From Orientallactaga sibirica (Eukaryota > Chordata > Mammalia > Rodentia > Dipodidae), in contig JAEOAD010000055.1 of the NCBI GenBank assembly GCA_036365145.1, positions 1,240,001-1,304,000 of the forward strand: a stretch of 64,000 nt of DNA, in the 5' to 3' direction. Position numbers and translations under genes: made by a program. Below, piece by piece: positions 29,546 through 39,965 of the stretch. The notes beneath the pieces were generated by a model. That model was not told the origin of the DNA, did no database searches, and saw only the letters and a program-made list of their open reading frames with translations. How positions within the stretch are numbered: position 1 is the stretch's first letter; the number at the start of each line of letters is the position of its first letter.

Positions 29546-29754
29546 GTCTCATTTAGTGCTAAAACACTAAATTTGAAAGAGAGTAAACTGAATAAAGTTG
29601 GGAACCAAGAGCAAAATCATTTACACCTTGTATTTATATTATGTAGCAATTTACAGACAAAGCACTTTTGCATTCATAACTGTATGTAAATAAATGAACC
29701 TTTAAAATAAATTCATAACACACAGTAATCTAATAAACTGGTAGAAACAAATAC

Positions 29755-29813
29755 CTGATAGGTGTTGTCAAAACTGTCATACATGAATCTGGTGATCAAA
29801 GATGTCTTTCCAA
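29755..29813 (-). CDS. RAB6A: RAB6A coding exon 2 (residues 24-43)
   Basis: Encodes [20 protein letters not shown]. This completes the P-loop GxxxxGKT at residues 20-27, where Lys26 and Thr27 contact the phosphates and Mg2+; Thr27 is the site of the known GDP-locked mutant in the family. Phase is +1 in and 0 out, length 59 nt. The acceptor is TTTCAG and the donor GTATTT, a weaker than average 5' site. It is separated from exon 1 by a 33-kb intron. A B1-dense stretch and an antisense L1 3' end lie downstream in the direction of transcription. Confidence 0.97.
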
Positions 29814-30019
29814 CTGAAATGAAAAGAAAAAAGTGAACTTTACTCACTGAACACAGTACATTGGCTTCTCAGGCAATTCAGAGAATTGCAGTTAAAGTCA
29901 ACAGAAATTATCTGCAGTGATTCTACCCCAAATTTGCTGGCATGACTCTTTCTAATAAGAGATCTATAATCTCTTCAAGGTAAGGGTACAGGTAAGGTAT
30001 TAAGAATTTAAAAAAAAAA

Positions 30020-30305
30020 GGATAGTGGAATTGGCTCAGAGGGTAAGAGCAAGAGGGTTTAAGGGCCTGCGGCCTCCCAAGCTTGATTCTAAGCACCTGG
30101 GGAAAGGCTGGCGATGGCTAGGACTATGTAAGCTTGTAACCCTAGTCCTGTGGGAAGCAGAGACAAGAGACTCACTGGGATTCACTGGTCGGCTAGTTTG
30201 ACAAAAATGACAGCTCTAGGTTCAGTGACTCATCTCAAGCAGACAAGCAGAGGAGCAATAGAGGAGACTTTACCTATCTACACTACACGACACCCCCTCC
30301 CCACA
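30020..30305 (+). mobile_element. Diverged rodent repeat
   Basis: Contains ATTGGCTCAGAGGGTAAGAG, a B1-like TGTAAGCTTGTAACCC and an A-rich end. Family not recognised. Confidence 0.45.
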
Positions 30306-30542
30306 AAAAGTGAAGAAACATGAGAGCCAAGATGAAGGAACACAATTATGCTGATACCACTAATTCACAAAAGTTAGACCCCAACAAAAACAACTCAAGG
30401 AGGCTCAGTTCCATCTCATTTAGTGTAACAAACAGGAGTAACCCAAAACAAAATAGAGTCCTAGGAGGAGGATGAGGGCTATAGGGACTAAATTAAGAGC
30501 AAGAAAGAAGTGGTATGAGAAGCAGTACTAAAAACTCATCTC

Positions 30543-31300
30543 AGCTGGGTGTGGTGGCAGAAGCCGTTAGTTCCGGAACTCAGAAGTAGAGGCAGGAGAA
30601 TCATTGTGAGTTCAAAGCCAGCCTGAGAATACATAGTGAATTCAGGTCAGCCTGGGATACAGCGAGACTCTACTTCGAAAACAAAACAAAACTCATCTCA
30701 GGCTCAGATTTTCCCATTTCCATAGTAGGATTCCAAAGATCTACAATTCTACTTTTATCTTTGAGGAGGGTGGAAGAGGTTGAGACAGGGTCTCCCTGTT
30801 AACCCAGGCTGGCTTCAAAATTGTGACAATTCTCCAGCCCAAGATTCCTGAGTGTAGAGATTACAAATGTGTGCCACCACACCCAGTAACAATTCTATTT
30901 TGTATTGATATTTTTATGAAAGTGCCCATATGATGTGCCAGGTGTGTTGCCAGCACTCTAGAGGCCAGCCTGAGCTATAAAGCAAGTTTCAGGTCAACCT
31001 GGACTAGACAGAAACCTTGTCTCAAAACAATTAAAAAGTGCCACTAGGTTGAAGTGGTGGAATGCTGGCAATTTCTTTACTAATGAAAATGTTTCCAAAG
31101 CCAGAACCATACCTAATTACTTTTCTACTTTCTCCAGTCACTTGGCACAGACAAAAACAAATGCAAGCCAGGTATGATGGCATATGCCTTTAATCCCAGC
31201 ACTCAGAAGGCAGAGAGGTAGGAGGATGGCTGTGAATTCAAGGCTAGCATAGAGCTACAAAATAAGTTCCAGGTCTGCCTGGGCTAGAATGAGACCCTAC
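30543..31300. mobile_element. B1 cluster in intron 1
   Basis: B1(+) 30543-30695, old B1(-) 30770-30890, diverged B1(+) 30935-31030 and B1(+) 31168-31305. Divergence varies widely, so ages differ. Confidence 0.75.
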
Positions 31301-31617
31301 TTGGAAATCAACAAATGAATGCAAGATATTCTACCAATTAGAAGGAACCAGGAAAACAAGCACCTAGAATGCTCACTAAAACATAAATACTTTAGGGGAG
31401 GATAAAAACCACAGTCATTTATATTTGAGCATGAATTTAAATAAGTTTTAATTTCAATACAACTTGTTCTTATATTCCACATGAAAAGCTGGGGGAAAAA
31501 GTCTTATTATAGAAGGTCAAAAATACAAAAAATAATTACATTACTAAAGAGTAGAAGCAAATGGAAAAATAAAAAAAAATTCCATGTATAGCAACATCAA
31601 AAGATATAAAATAAACA

Positions 31618-31775
31618 GGAGTGGTAGCTCACACCTGCAACCCCAGGACTCAAAAGGCTAAAGAAATAGGACTGCTGCAAACGTGGGGCTGGTGTGGAAC
31701 ATAAAGTGAGTTCTAAGTTCTAGAATAGACTGGGCCAGAGTGAGAGACAATGGCTTTGGGGGGGAGGAAAAAAAA
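31618..31775 (+). mobile_element. Old B1-like element
   Basis: Starts AGGAGTGGTAGCTCACACCT and keeps only scattered B1 identity. The preceding 300 bp (31306-31617) are unique. Confidence 0.55.
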
Positions 31776-31911
31776 AGGATGCAATATCTTAATAGGATGT
31801 GTAAGACCTTGACAAATACAACAGAACACTCAGAGAAAAATCAATACAGAACTGGAGAGATGGCTCATAAAAAAATAAAAAAATTAAAATATTTTTTAAA
31901 ACTAAAATAAA

Positions 31912-32091
31912 TCTAGCTCTCCGTGGTCTGGCAATGGTCACGGCGACATGGCCAAACGCACCAAGAAGGTTGGCACTGTTAGCAAGTTTGGGACCCACTG
32001 TGGTGCCTCCCTCCGGAAAATGGTGAAGAAAATTGCAATGAGCCAGCATGCCAAATGAACTTGCTCCTTCTGTGACAAAACCAAGATGAAG
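31912..32091 (+). pseudogene. RPL37A processed pseudogene, 5' half
   Basis: Ribosomal protein L37a-like reading frame starting at ATG 31948 ([20 protein letters not shown]), intronless and with some 5' leader. Tyr37 of the parent is replaced by a TGA stop at 32056-32058, and several other residues are changed. The copy breaks off at ...CCAAGATGAAG, and the rest resumes at 33911 after about 1.8 kb of inserted DNA. It is a dead retrocopy inside RAB6A intron 1, antisense to RAB6A. Confidence 0.9.
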
Positions 32092-32650
32092 GGCGAGAGA
32101 GATGGCTCAGTGGTTAAGGAGCTTGCCTGTGACCCTAAGAACTCATGTTTGAATATCTAGGTCCCATGTAAGCCAGACACACAGTGATACATGTGCACAA
32201 TGTCGCACATACACACAAGGGGGTGCATGTATCTGCAGTTTGTTTACAGTGGCTAATAGTCCTTGCGTGCCCCTTTCTCTCTCTCTCAAGTTAAAAAAAA
32301 AAATTAAAGGGCTGGAGACATGGCTTAGCGGTTAAAGCACTTGCCTACAAAGCCAAAGGACCTAGGTTCAATTCCCCAGGACCCATGTAAACCAGATGCA
32401 CAAGGTGGCACATGTGTCTGGAGTTCATATGGAGTTGCTGCAGCCCCTGGCACACCCATTCTCTATCTCTTTATGCCTATTTCTCTCTCTCAAATAAATA
32501 AAAAAAAATTTTTTTTGTTTAAATAAAAAAACCAGGATGGCTGGGCATGGCGGTTCATGCCTTTTAATCCTAGCACTTGGAAGGCAGAGGTAGGAGGATT
32601 GCTGAGTTTGAGGCCACCCTGAAGCTACATAGTGAGTTCCAGGTCAAAAA
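32092..32650 (+). mobile_element. B2(+), B2(+), B1(+) inside the split RPL37A copy
   Basis: B2(+) 32092-32300 (long form), B2(+) 32308-32520 and truncated B1(+) 32538-32650. With the PRR13-like retrocopy they make up the 1.8-kb insert. Confidence 0.87.
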
Positions 32651-32685
32651 ACAAAACAAAAATATATTTAAAAACAAAAAACAAA

Positions 32686-33885
32686 ACACAGGGAGTACGG
32701 GTCTAGCTACTGCACTCCTGCAAATGTGATGGGGCACCTGGAGTCCTCAGGTCCCTTCTTCTCCCTTTACTGGATGGGGCGTCTCTGGGCCGCTGGCCTT
32801 TCCTCCTGGCCCCTGTCCCACTCCCCCAGGACCTCCCCTGGGGAATCCAGCTTTCCCGTCAAATAGGCCCCTTTTTCCCATGTCACATCTGGGGTGTCTG
32901 GGATACCAACCCTCAGGGCCCTACCCTCCCCCATACCCACCACCTGCTCCTGGCATGTGCCCTGTAAATCCTCTGGCTCCTGGCATGGTAGCCCCAGGGA
33001 TGATGACAGACAAGAAGATGGAGAAAAAATGAAGAAAGCTTATAAAAAGATACAGAAACACCAAAACCATGGCAAGCATTCCTCCTCTTCTTCCAGCAGT
33101 AACTCTGACTGAATGCAGAGCCTGGACCCTCTTTCCCTCAAGTCTTACCAGTTCTGCTCTCCCATCAAGCTTCGGCTGCCATGTTATACTGGGGGGAATT
33201 CGACCTCTGCTCCCTGCCCCACCCCCACCTGTGCCCTGCTGCTCAGTCCTTCCTAGTCAGGGAGAATGGGAAGAGGATTGCCATGGACTAGCGAAGGCTG
33301 CCTTCTCCCTCCCTGCCTGATAGCTTTTTTTTTTCTTTTAAAAATATTTTATTTTTATTTGGGGGGAAGAGGAATGAATGGGCACACCAGGGGCCCCAGC
33401 CACTACAAATGAACTCCAAATGTGTGCGCCCCCTTGTGCATCTGGCTAACGTGGGTCCTGGGGAATTGAACCTGGGTCCTTTGGCTTGGGAGGCAAACAC
33501 CTTAACCACTAAGCCATCCCTCCAGCCCTGCCTGATAGCTTTTATAGATGAAGAGTTTAGCAGGGGGAGGTGTCTTTTGAAGATGGTGAGATCTCCGAGC
33601 TAAATGAAGGTAAGTTTGAGATCTGTAAAATGTGACTTTTTCATTTCCTTTTATAATACTTGTGGGTGGGAAGATTTGTGGAAATTTTTTATGATGATGA
33701 AAAGCCTGTAATGTTTTGTAATGATGGCACATTTGGGTGATTCCTAGCAGGCCTTTTATTGATTGTATTAGCTGCAAGGCTGCTGGGAAACGGAGTCCAT
33801 TTGGTCGGTGAGCTCCAATCTTGCCTTAGTTCAATATGCTATCTCAGGCATTGCTTTCCAAAGCCAAATAAAGCTATATTTTTGT
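32686..33885 (+). pseudogene. PRR13-like processed pseudogene nested in the RPL37A copy
   Basis: Proline-rich segment (PPGPCPTPPG and YPPPYPPPAPGM in shifting frames), then DKKMEKKMKKAYKKIQKHQ and a serine-rich end ...GKHSSSSSSSNSD before TGA at about 33111. This resembles the C terminus of proline-rich protein 13. About 780 bp of 3' UTR-like sequence follow with AATAAA at 33867-33872, interrupted by a B2(-) at 33332-33530. The proline-rich half is frameshifted and the 5' end is degraded. The parent name is from recognition only. Confidence 0.72.
33332..33530 (-). mobile_element. B2 SINE within the PRR13-like pseudogene
   Basis: Reverse B2. CCTGCCTGATAGCTTTT is repeated on both sides (33315 and 33528), a clear target-site duplication. 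Confidence 0.93.
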
Positions 33886-33910
33886 GTGTGTGTGTGGGGG
33901 GGGACAGGAC

Positions 33911-34070
33911 AGGATGAAGCAATGGCACTGTGGTTCCTGCACGAAAAACAGTGGCTGGTGGGGCCTGGACCTACATGACCTCTGCGGTCACAGTCAAGTC
34001 TGCCATCAGAGAAACTGAAGGGCCAGTAGAAGCCCTATCGATTGAGTCATCCCTATCCTGCAATAACAGG
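33911..34070 (+). pseudogene. RPL37A processed pseudogene, 3' half
   Basis: Continues the L37a retrocopy: WHCGSC, then KTVAGGAWTY, then SAVTVKSAIR, followed by a CCAGTAG stop context and short 3' UTR. It is cut by a B1-like element at about 34070. The repeated GATGAAG at both sides of the insertion (32085-32091 and 33913-33919) suggests a target-site duplication around the inserted block. Confidence 0.88.
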
Positions 34071-34425
34071 ACGCCTTTAATCCTTACATTTAGGAGGCAG
34101 ACTTGGAGGATTGCAGTGAGTTCGAGGCTACCCTGAGACTACATAGTGAATTCCATGTTGGGCTGGACCAGAACAAAACTCTACCTTGAAAAATGAAAAA
34201 GCAAAAGAATAAGAAAAAGAAGGTCAGGGAAATGGCTCAACAGTTAAGATGTTTGCCTGCAAAGCTAAGGACCCATGTTCGATACTCTAGTACCCACATA
34301 ATGATAGATGCACAAGGTGGTACATGTATCTAGAGTTCATTTGCAGTGGCTACAAGCCTTGGCATGCCCATTCATATATTTCTCTCTCTCCCTCTGTCTT
34401 TCCTTGCAAAGAAATAAACTTAAAA
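34068..34425 (+). mobile_element. B1(+) and B2(+)
   Basis: B1(+) 34068-34200 cuts the end of the RPL37A copy. B2(+) 34222-34425 follows. Confidence 0.82.
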
Positions 34426-34789
34426 AAAAAACAGATTAACAAAACAATTTTAATGTTTATTTGGAAACACGAAGAATCTAGAATAGTTAAAACAATCTTG
34501 ATAGCAGTGAACAAATCCCTAAAGCCTACAGCATCCAACCAAAAAACTGACTGTGAAGTTAAAGATTCCAGACAGTGTAGAACTGGTATAAAGACAGAAA
34601 AACAGATCAATGAAACACAACAGAGTCCAGAAATAGATAAAAATCTCTAGGCATTTAAATAAACATCTATATCTCTTTGAGACAAAACCTCTATTTCCTC
34701 TGCTTCATATCCTCAAAAAAGGCCAGACAATAGACAATTCTCATATTTCCTTCATTGTAGCACCTCAATAACATTTTAAGATAATAAAG

Positions 34790-34996
34790 ATTATTTATTG
34801 TATTTTATATGCAAGCAGAAAGACACGGGGAGGGGGAGAGAGAATGGGTATGCCAGGGCCTCCAGCCATTGCAAATGGAACTCCAGACGCACATGCCTCT
34901 TTGTGCATCTGGCTTTATGTGGGTACTGGGGAATTGGACCCAGGCTGCCAAACTTTGCAGGCAAGTTCCTTAACTGGAGCCTGCTCTCTAGCCCCT
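34790..34996 (-). mobile_element. B2 SINE
   Basis: Reverse B2 ending GAGCCTGCTCTCTAGCCCC. The 365 bp before it (34426-34789) are AT-rich unique sequence. Confidence 0.85.
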
Positions 34997-35052
34997 AAGA
35001 AAGTAAACTTGACTATAAAATTGTAGTGTGATCTGTAATATTAAAAGAATAT

Positions 35053-35241
35053 GGGGGTCTGGAGAGATGGCTCAGTGGTTAAGGTGTCTGCCTGCAAAGC
35101 CAAAGGATTCCTATTCAACTCTCCAGGACCCACGTAAGCCAGATGCACAAGGGGGCACATGCGTCTGGAGTTTGCTTGCAGTGGCTAGAGGCCCTGGTGT
35201 GCCCATTATCTCTCTCTCTGTGTCCCTCTTTCTCTCTCAAA

Positions 35242-35276
<35 letters not shown>

Positions 35277-35765
35277 AATGTATTGAAAAAGAAAAAAAGG
35301 AAAAAAAAAAAAAAGAATAAGGGCTGGAGGGATGGCTTAGCAGTCAAGGCATTTGTCTGCAAAACCAAAGGAACCAGGTTCGATTCCCCCAGGACCCATA
35401 TTAGCCAGATGCACAAGGGGGCACACGCATCTGGAGGTTGTTTGCAGTGGCTGGAGGCCCTGGCACACCCATTCTCTCTCTCTCTCCCCCTCTTTGTCTG
35501 TCAAATAAATAAAATAAAAATAATACTTAAAAGAATAAATTTAGGGGCTGGAGAAATGGCTTAGTGGTTAAGGCGTTTGCCTGCGAAGCCAAAGGATCCC
35601 GGTTTGATTCTCCAGGACCCACGTAAGCCAGATGTACAAGGGGCACATGCATCTGGAGTTTGTTTGCAGTGGCTAGAGGCCCTGGCGTGCCCATTCGCTG
35701 TCTGCCTCTCTTCTATCTCTCTTTCTCTCTCTGCTTGCAAATAAATAAATAATTTTTTTAAAAAG
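35053..35765 (+). mobile_element. Three B2 SINEs in a row
   Basis: B2(+) 35053-35280 with a long (AAAT)n tail, B2(+) 35320-35530 and B2(+) 35545-35765. AGAATAAATTTAG recurs at 35533 and 35764 as target repeat. Confidence 0.9.
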
Positions 35766-35775
35766 AATAAATTTA

Positions 35776-36470
35776 GTAGGGCTAGGTGGCACACAATTTA
35801 ATCCCAGAACTTGGGAGGCTGAAGTAGGAGGATCGCTGTGAGTTCAAGGCCAGCCTGAGACTACACAGTGAATTCCAGACAGCCTGGGCCTGAGGGAGAC
35901 CCTAACCCCCCCCCCAAAAAGAATAAATTTTGCTAGGCATGGTGGTGCACAACTTTAATCTCAGCACTACAGAGGCAGAGGTTTGAGGATTGCTGGGACT
36001 ACAGAATAAGTTCAAAGCCAGCCTGAGAAACAGTGAATTCCTGGCTAGCCTGGGTTGAAGTGAGAGTCTGTCTCAAAAACAAAACTCCTCAAAGGCCATT
36101 CAACTCAATGAAGATAAAACTTTATCTTACTCTCAAGATCCATTCAACCTTGCCTCAAAACTCTCACTTTGTTATGTTCACAAGTCACACAGTATTATAT
36201 TATATTATATTATATTATCTTTACCCATTCCTATTCTAGTTACCATATTAAAATAGCAACCTTAGGGCTAGAGAAATGGTTTAGCAGTTAAGGTGCTTAC
36301 GTGTGAAGCTTAAAGACTTATGTTCAACTCTCCAGGTCCCACATAAGCCAGACAAACAAGGTGATGCAAGCACACAAGGTTGCACATGCGCAAAAGGTGA
36401 TGCACGCATCTGGAATTTGATTGCAGCAGCTGGAGGCCCTAGTGTGCCCATTCTCTCTCTCTCATATAAA
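35776..36470 (+). mobile_element. B1(+), B1(+), TATAT run, B2(+)
   Basis: B1(+) 35776-35920 with a C-run tail, diverged B1(+) 35935-36085, a TTATA run at 36193-36218 and long-form B2(+) 36265-36470. Confidence 0.8.
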
Positions 36471-36574
36471 AAAAGGTCAGTCTTTGGGCTTGCCTCAAAA
36501 AGGAAATTAAAATAGCCACCTTAAATCAGAACTTTACACCCATAAACACCAACTTTGCCCTCTTCCCTCTTGAA

Positions 36575-36830
36575 AAGGCTACTGAATTATAGCAAATACT
36601 ATATCCCCAAAATTCATGTCCATCAGAACCTGTGAATGCAACTTTATTGGAAGTAGGATCTTGCCTGTTTGAAGTTGGTATCATCAAGTTAAAATAAAGT
36701 CATACTATGTTGTGGTAAGTTCTAATCTAATGTCATGTCCTTATAAGAAGGAAATTTGGATACAAAGGCACAGAAGAGACAGACAAGGTAGACCAACTAA
36801 GAAAGCAAAGACGCTCTTGCTGGCTCCTGA
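36575..36830 (+). mobile_element. Old LTR-like repeat
   Basis: Contains CCCCAAAATTCATGTCCATC, a TCAAGTTAAAATAAAGTCAT block and TGTCCTTATAAGAAGGAAAT, a pattern known from old mammalian LTR repeats. I cannot name the subfamily. Confidence 0.4.
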
Positions 36831-37029
36831 ACTTCCAGGTTCTGGTAAACCTTCCCTAGTCTCAGCCCTGGGCTGAGACAAGGGGAGACCCTCCATCCCA
36901 CCCCTACTCCCACATGGGTTCTTTGTCCCTTTCTGCCCTCCATATGGCAGGAGCTTTCTTAACTTTCTTCTCTTTCCTTCTCTTAATCTAATAAAGTCTC
37001 TCTAAACCATAAAAAAAAAAAAAAAAAAC
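36830..37029 (+). pseudogene. Possible retrocopy 3' end with poly(A)
   Basis: Low-repeat sequence ends in AATAAAGTCTCTCTAAACC followed by about 20 A, as expected for a retroposed polyadenylated RNA. No protein is recognisable. It could be the end of an LTR transcript, continuous with the LTR-like sequence to its left. Confidence 0.4.
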
Positions 37030-37245
37030 AGGGCTGGAGGGATGGCTAAGTGGTTACGGCATTTGCCTACAAAGCCAAAGGATCCTGGTTTGATTCCCCA
37101 GGACCCACGTTAGCCAGATGCACAAGGGGGCGCATGCGTCTGGAGTTCGTCTGCAGTAGCTGGAGGCCCTGGCATGCCCATTCTCTCTCTCTCTCCCTCT
37201 TTCTCTTTCAAATAAATAAATTAATTAAAATAAAATATTTTAAAA
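37030..37245 (+). mobile_element. B2 SINE
   Basis: Young B2 inserted in the poly(A) of the retrocopy-like sequence to its left. Confidence 0.9.
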
Positions 37246-37402
37246 AAGAAATCAAAGACTAGAGTTGTACTGTTACCATTAAAAAGATACAACAGAATGC
37301 ATAAAGGAACCTTGACAGTAATAACAAAACTACAAATTCTACATGACATTATATATTGTCAGGCCATCTAATTACTTTTTGTCATTTAAAATTGGGAGAA
37401 CA

Positions 37403-37720
37403 GGGCTGAGGAGATAGCTCAGTGGTTAAAGGCACTTGCTTGCAAAGTCTGTGGGTTAAGACTCAACTCCCTAGTAACCACATAAAGCTAGAGACACAAA
37501 GTGGATGCATGTGGATGCATCTGGAGGTCATTTGCAGTGACAAGAGGCTCTGGCATGCCCATTCATTCTCATTCCCTCCCCCTTTCTCCTCCCAAATAAA
37601 TAAAGATTTTTTTAAAAAATAGAATTGGGAGAAGAGGAGAATGGGGATATAGCTCAGTTGTAGAATACAGGACACAAGCCTTAGGTCCAATTCCCAGCAC
37701 TGCCAAAATGAATGAATGAA
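37403..37720 (+). mobile_element. B2(+) and ID-like element
   Basis: B2(+) 37403-37615. 37640-37705 has the ID pattern GGGGATATAGCTCAGTTGTA...CCAATTCCCAGCACTGCC, followed by an AATG run. Confidence 0.75.
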
Positions 37721-37867
37721 TGAGAGGAGCATTTTGGACTTTACTTCTAATTCTAATATTTGTAAAACTACTAGACAGTAGGAATATTCTGATTCCACGG
37801 GTGGGAGTCCAAGGACTAAGACAAGTTTCTGGATGACTTGATAGTATTCATCAAAAACAGTAACATT

Positions 37868-38400
37868 AGCTGGGCATGGTGGCGCACGCCCTTAATCCCA
37901 GCACTTGGGAGGCAGAGGTAGGAGGATTGATGAGTTCAAGGCCACCCTGAGACTACATAGTGAATCCAGGTCAGCCTGGGCTAGAGTGAGACCTTATCTT
38001 GAAAAACCAACCCCCCCCCCCAAAAAAAAACCCACAGTAACGCTGAATCCAGGGGTGGTGGCACACGCCTTTAATCCCAGCACTCGGGAGGCAGAGGTAG
38101 GAGGATTGCCATGAGTTCAAGGCCACCCTGAAACTACATAGTGAATTCCAGGTGATCCTGGGCTAGAGTGAAATCGTACTTCAAAAACCAAAACAACAAT
38201 AAAAAAAAAAAGCCCCCAAAAACCAGTAACATTGGGGCTGGGGAGATGACTTAGTGGTTAAAGATGCTTGCTTGCAAGCCTCCAGCCCAAGTTTGATTCC
38301 CCAGCACAAATGTACAAGCTACATGCAAGGTGGTGTGTGCATCTGTAATCACAAGCCATGTATAGCAATAGCAGATAGAGCCAGGAGAATCTGGAAGCTT
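37868..38400 (+). mobile_element. B1(+), B1(+), B2-like(+)
   Basis: B1(+) 37868-38030, B1(+) 38048-38215 and a diverged B2(+) 38232-38400. CAGTAAC recurs at the three boundaries. Confidence 0.83.
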
Positions 38401-38529
38401 GTGTGCCTGCTAGACTGGTACACATGTAGCAACGAAAACAGGAAGACCCTGTATCAAACAAGGCGGAAGGGAACAACCACCACAGGTATGCAGTGGTATG
38501 CATTGAAGTTTAATTCAGTATGCAGTCTG

Positions 38530-38880
38530 ATCTAAATAGGTATATACCAGAGGTACATAAGGATTTAAGTTTAATATAGCTTTCATTATAACAATGTAAT
38601 AGTAATATTTAGAAACAGTCTACTTTTCTGAGAACCAAATCTAGTTGTATATAGGCAGGCATACAGACAGTAAGCTACAGGCAAACCTGTTAAAATACAA
38701 TCAAGATGGATAGAAATTTCCATTTACAGTGGCTGAAGTTTAATATAGCTTTCATTATAACAATGTAATTAGTAATATTTATGGTCAATCAACAGTGTTG
38801 GAGATCTGGACTTTTCAATAGAACATGGTTATGAGAACCATTGTTTAGGTAATCTAGTTGTAACAAAAACATATAAGGCG
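38530..38880. repeat. Unique intron with a 45-bp dispersed direct repeat
   Basis: AGTTTAATATAGCTTTCATT and the following 25 bp occur at 38568-38612 and again at 38737-38782, differing by one inserted T. Confidence 0.85.
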
Positions 38881-38894
38881 CACACCTTCAATTC

Positions 38895-39350
38895 CAGGGC
38901 TGGAAAGATGGCTCTTAGCTAGAGTGAGACCCTGCCTCAAAAAACCAAAAAAAAAAAAAAAAAAAAAAAAGATTCAGGAGGGGCTGGAAAGATGGCTCAG
39001 AAGTTAAGGTGCTTGCCTGCAATGCCTAAAGATTCCCTAGAGCCAGATGCAGTCTGGGTAGTGCATGCATCTGGAGCTCGTTTGCAGTAGCTAGAGGCCG
39101 TGATGTACCCATTCTATCTCTCTTTTCTCTATCTCTACTTGCAAAGAAATAAATAAAACTAATGTGGCTTTTAAAAAAGGATACAAAAGGATATATACAG
39201 GTTATAAAAATGCAAAGGTTTTTTTTTTTTTTTTTTTTTTTTTGAGGCATAGTATCACTATAGCCCAGGCTGGCCTTGACCACAAGGCGACCCTCCTACC
39301 TCAGCCTCCCCAGTCCTGGGATTAAAGGCTTGAGCCACCATGTCTGGTAA
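38895..39350. mobile_element. SINE remnants, B2(+), B1(-)
   Basis: 38895-38970 joins a B2 head (GGCTGGAAAGATGGCT) directly to a B1 tail (AGCTAGAGTGAGACCC), a deletion chimera. B2(+) 38980-39165 and B1(-) 39217-39350 follow. Confidence 0.78.
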
Positions 39351-39512
39351 ACTATTATAGGTAAGGGTACCGGAAGCAATTCTCCATGACACTAAGGGAA
39401 GGCTTTTATTTATTTTGTAAATAACATCTAAACAACTATCATGCATTCATAATGCCTCTTTACCTTCATAACCAAAATAAACATTTTACCCAAATTTCAA
39501 ACTTATAATGCC

Positions 39513-39965
39513 AGGCTGCAAACATGGCTCAACGGCTAAAGGTGCTTGATTGTAAAGCATGACTGGCTAGGTTCAATTCCCCAGTATATACATAAAGCCA
39601 GACACACAAAGTGGCACATTCTTCTGGAGCTTGTTTACAGTGGCAAGAGGCCTTGGTGCATGCAATCTCAAAATCTCAATCTCAGGCTAGAGAGATGGCT
39701 TAGTGGTTAAGGCGCTTGCCTACAAAGCCAAAGGACCCAGGTTCAATTCCCCAGGGCCCATGTAAGCCAGATGCAAAAGGTGGCACATGCATCTGGAGTT
39801 CATTTACAGTGTTTACAGGCCCTGGAACGCCCATTCTCTCTATCTGCCTCTTTCTCTCTCCCTCTCTCAAATAAATAAATAAATAAATAATATTTTTAAA
39901 AGTCTCAATCATGCTGGGCATGGTGGTGCATGCCTTTAATCCCAGCATTCGGTAGGCAGAGGTAG
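39513..39965 (+). mobile_element. B2(+), B2(+), truncated B1(+)
   Basis: B2(+) 39513-39685, B2(+) 39686-39905 and the first 55 bp of a B1 at 39912-39966, which is cut where the L1 begins. Confidence 0.85.

Noticed and set aside
33930..34136. Apparent ribosomal protein frame
   Set aside because: Part of the RPL37A processed pseudogene, which has a stop at codon 37 and is split by 1.8 kb.
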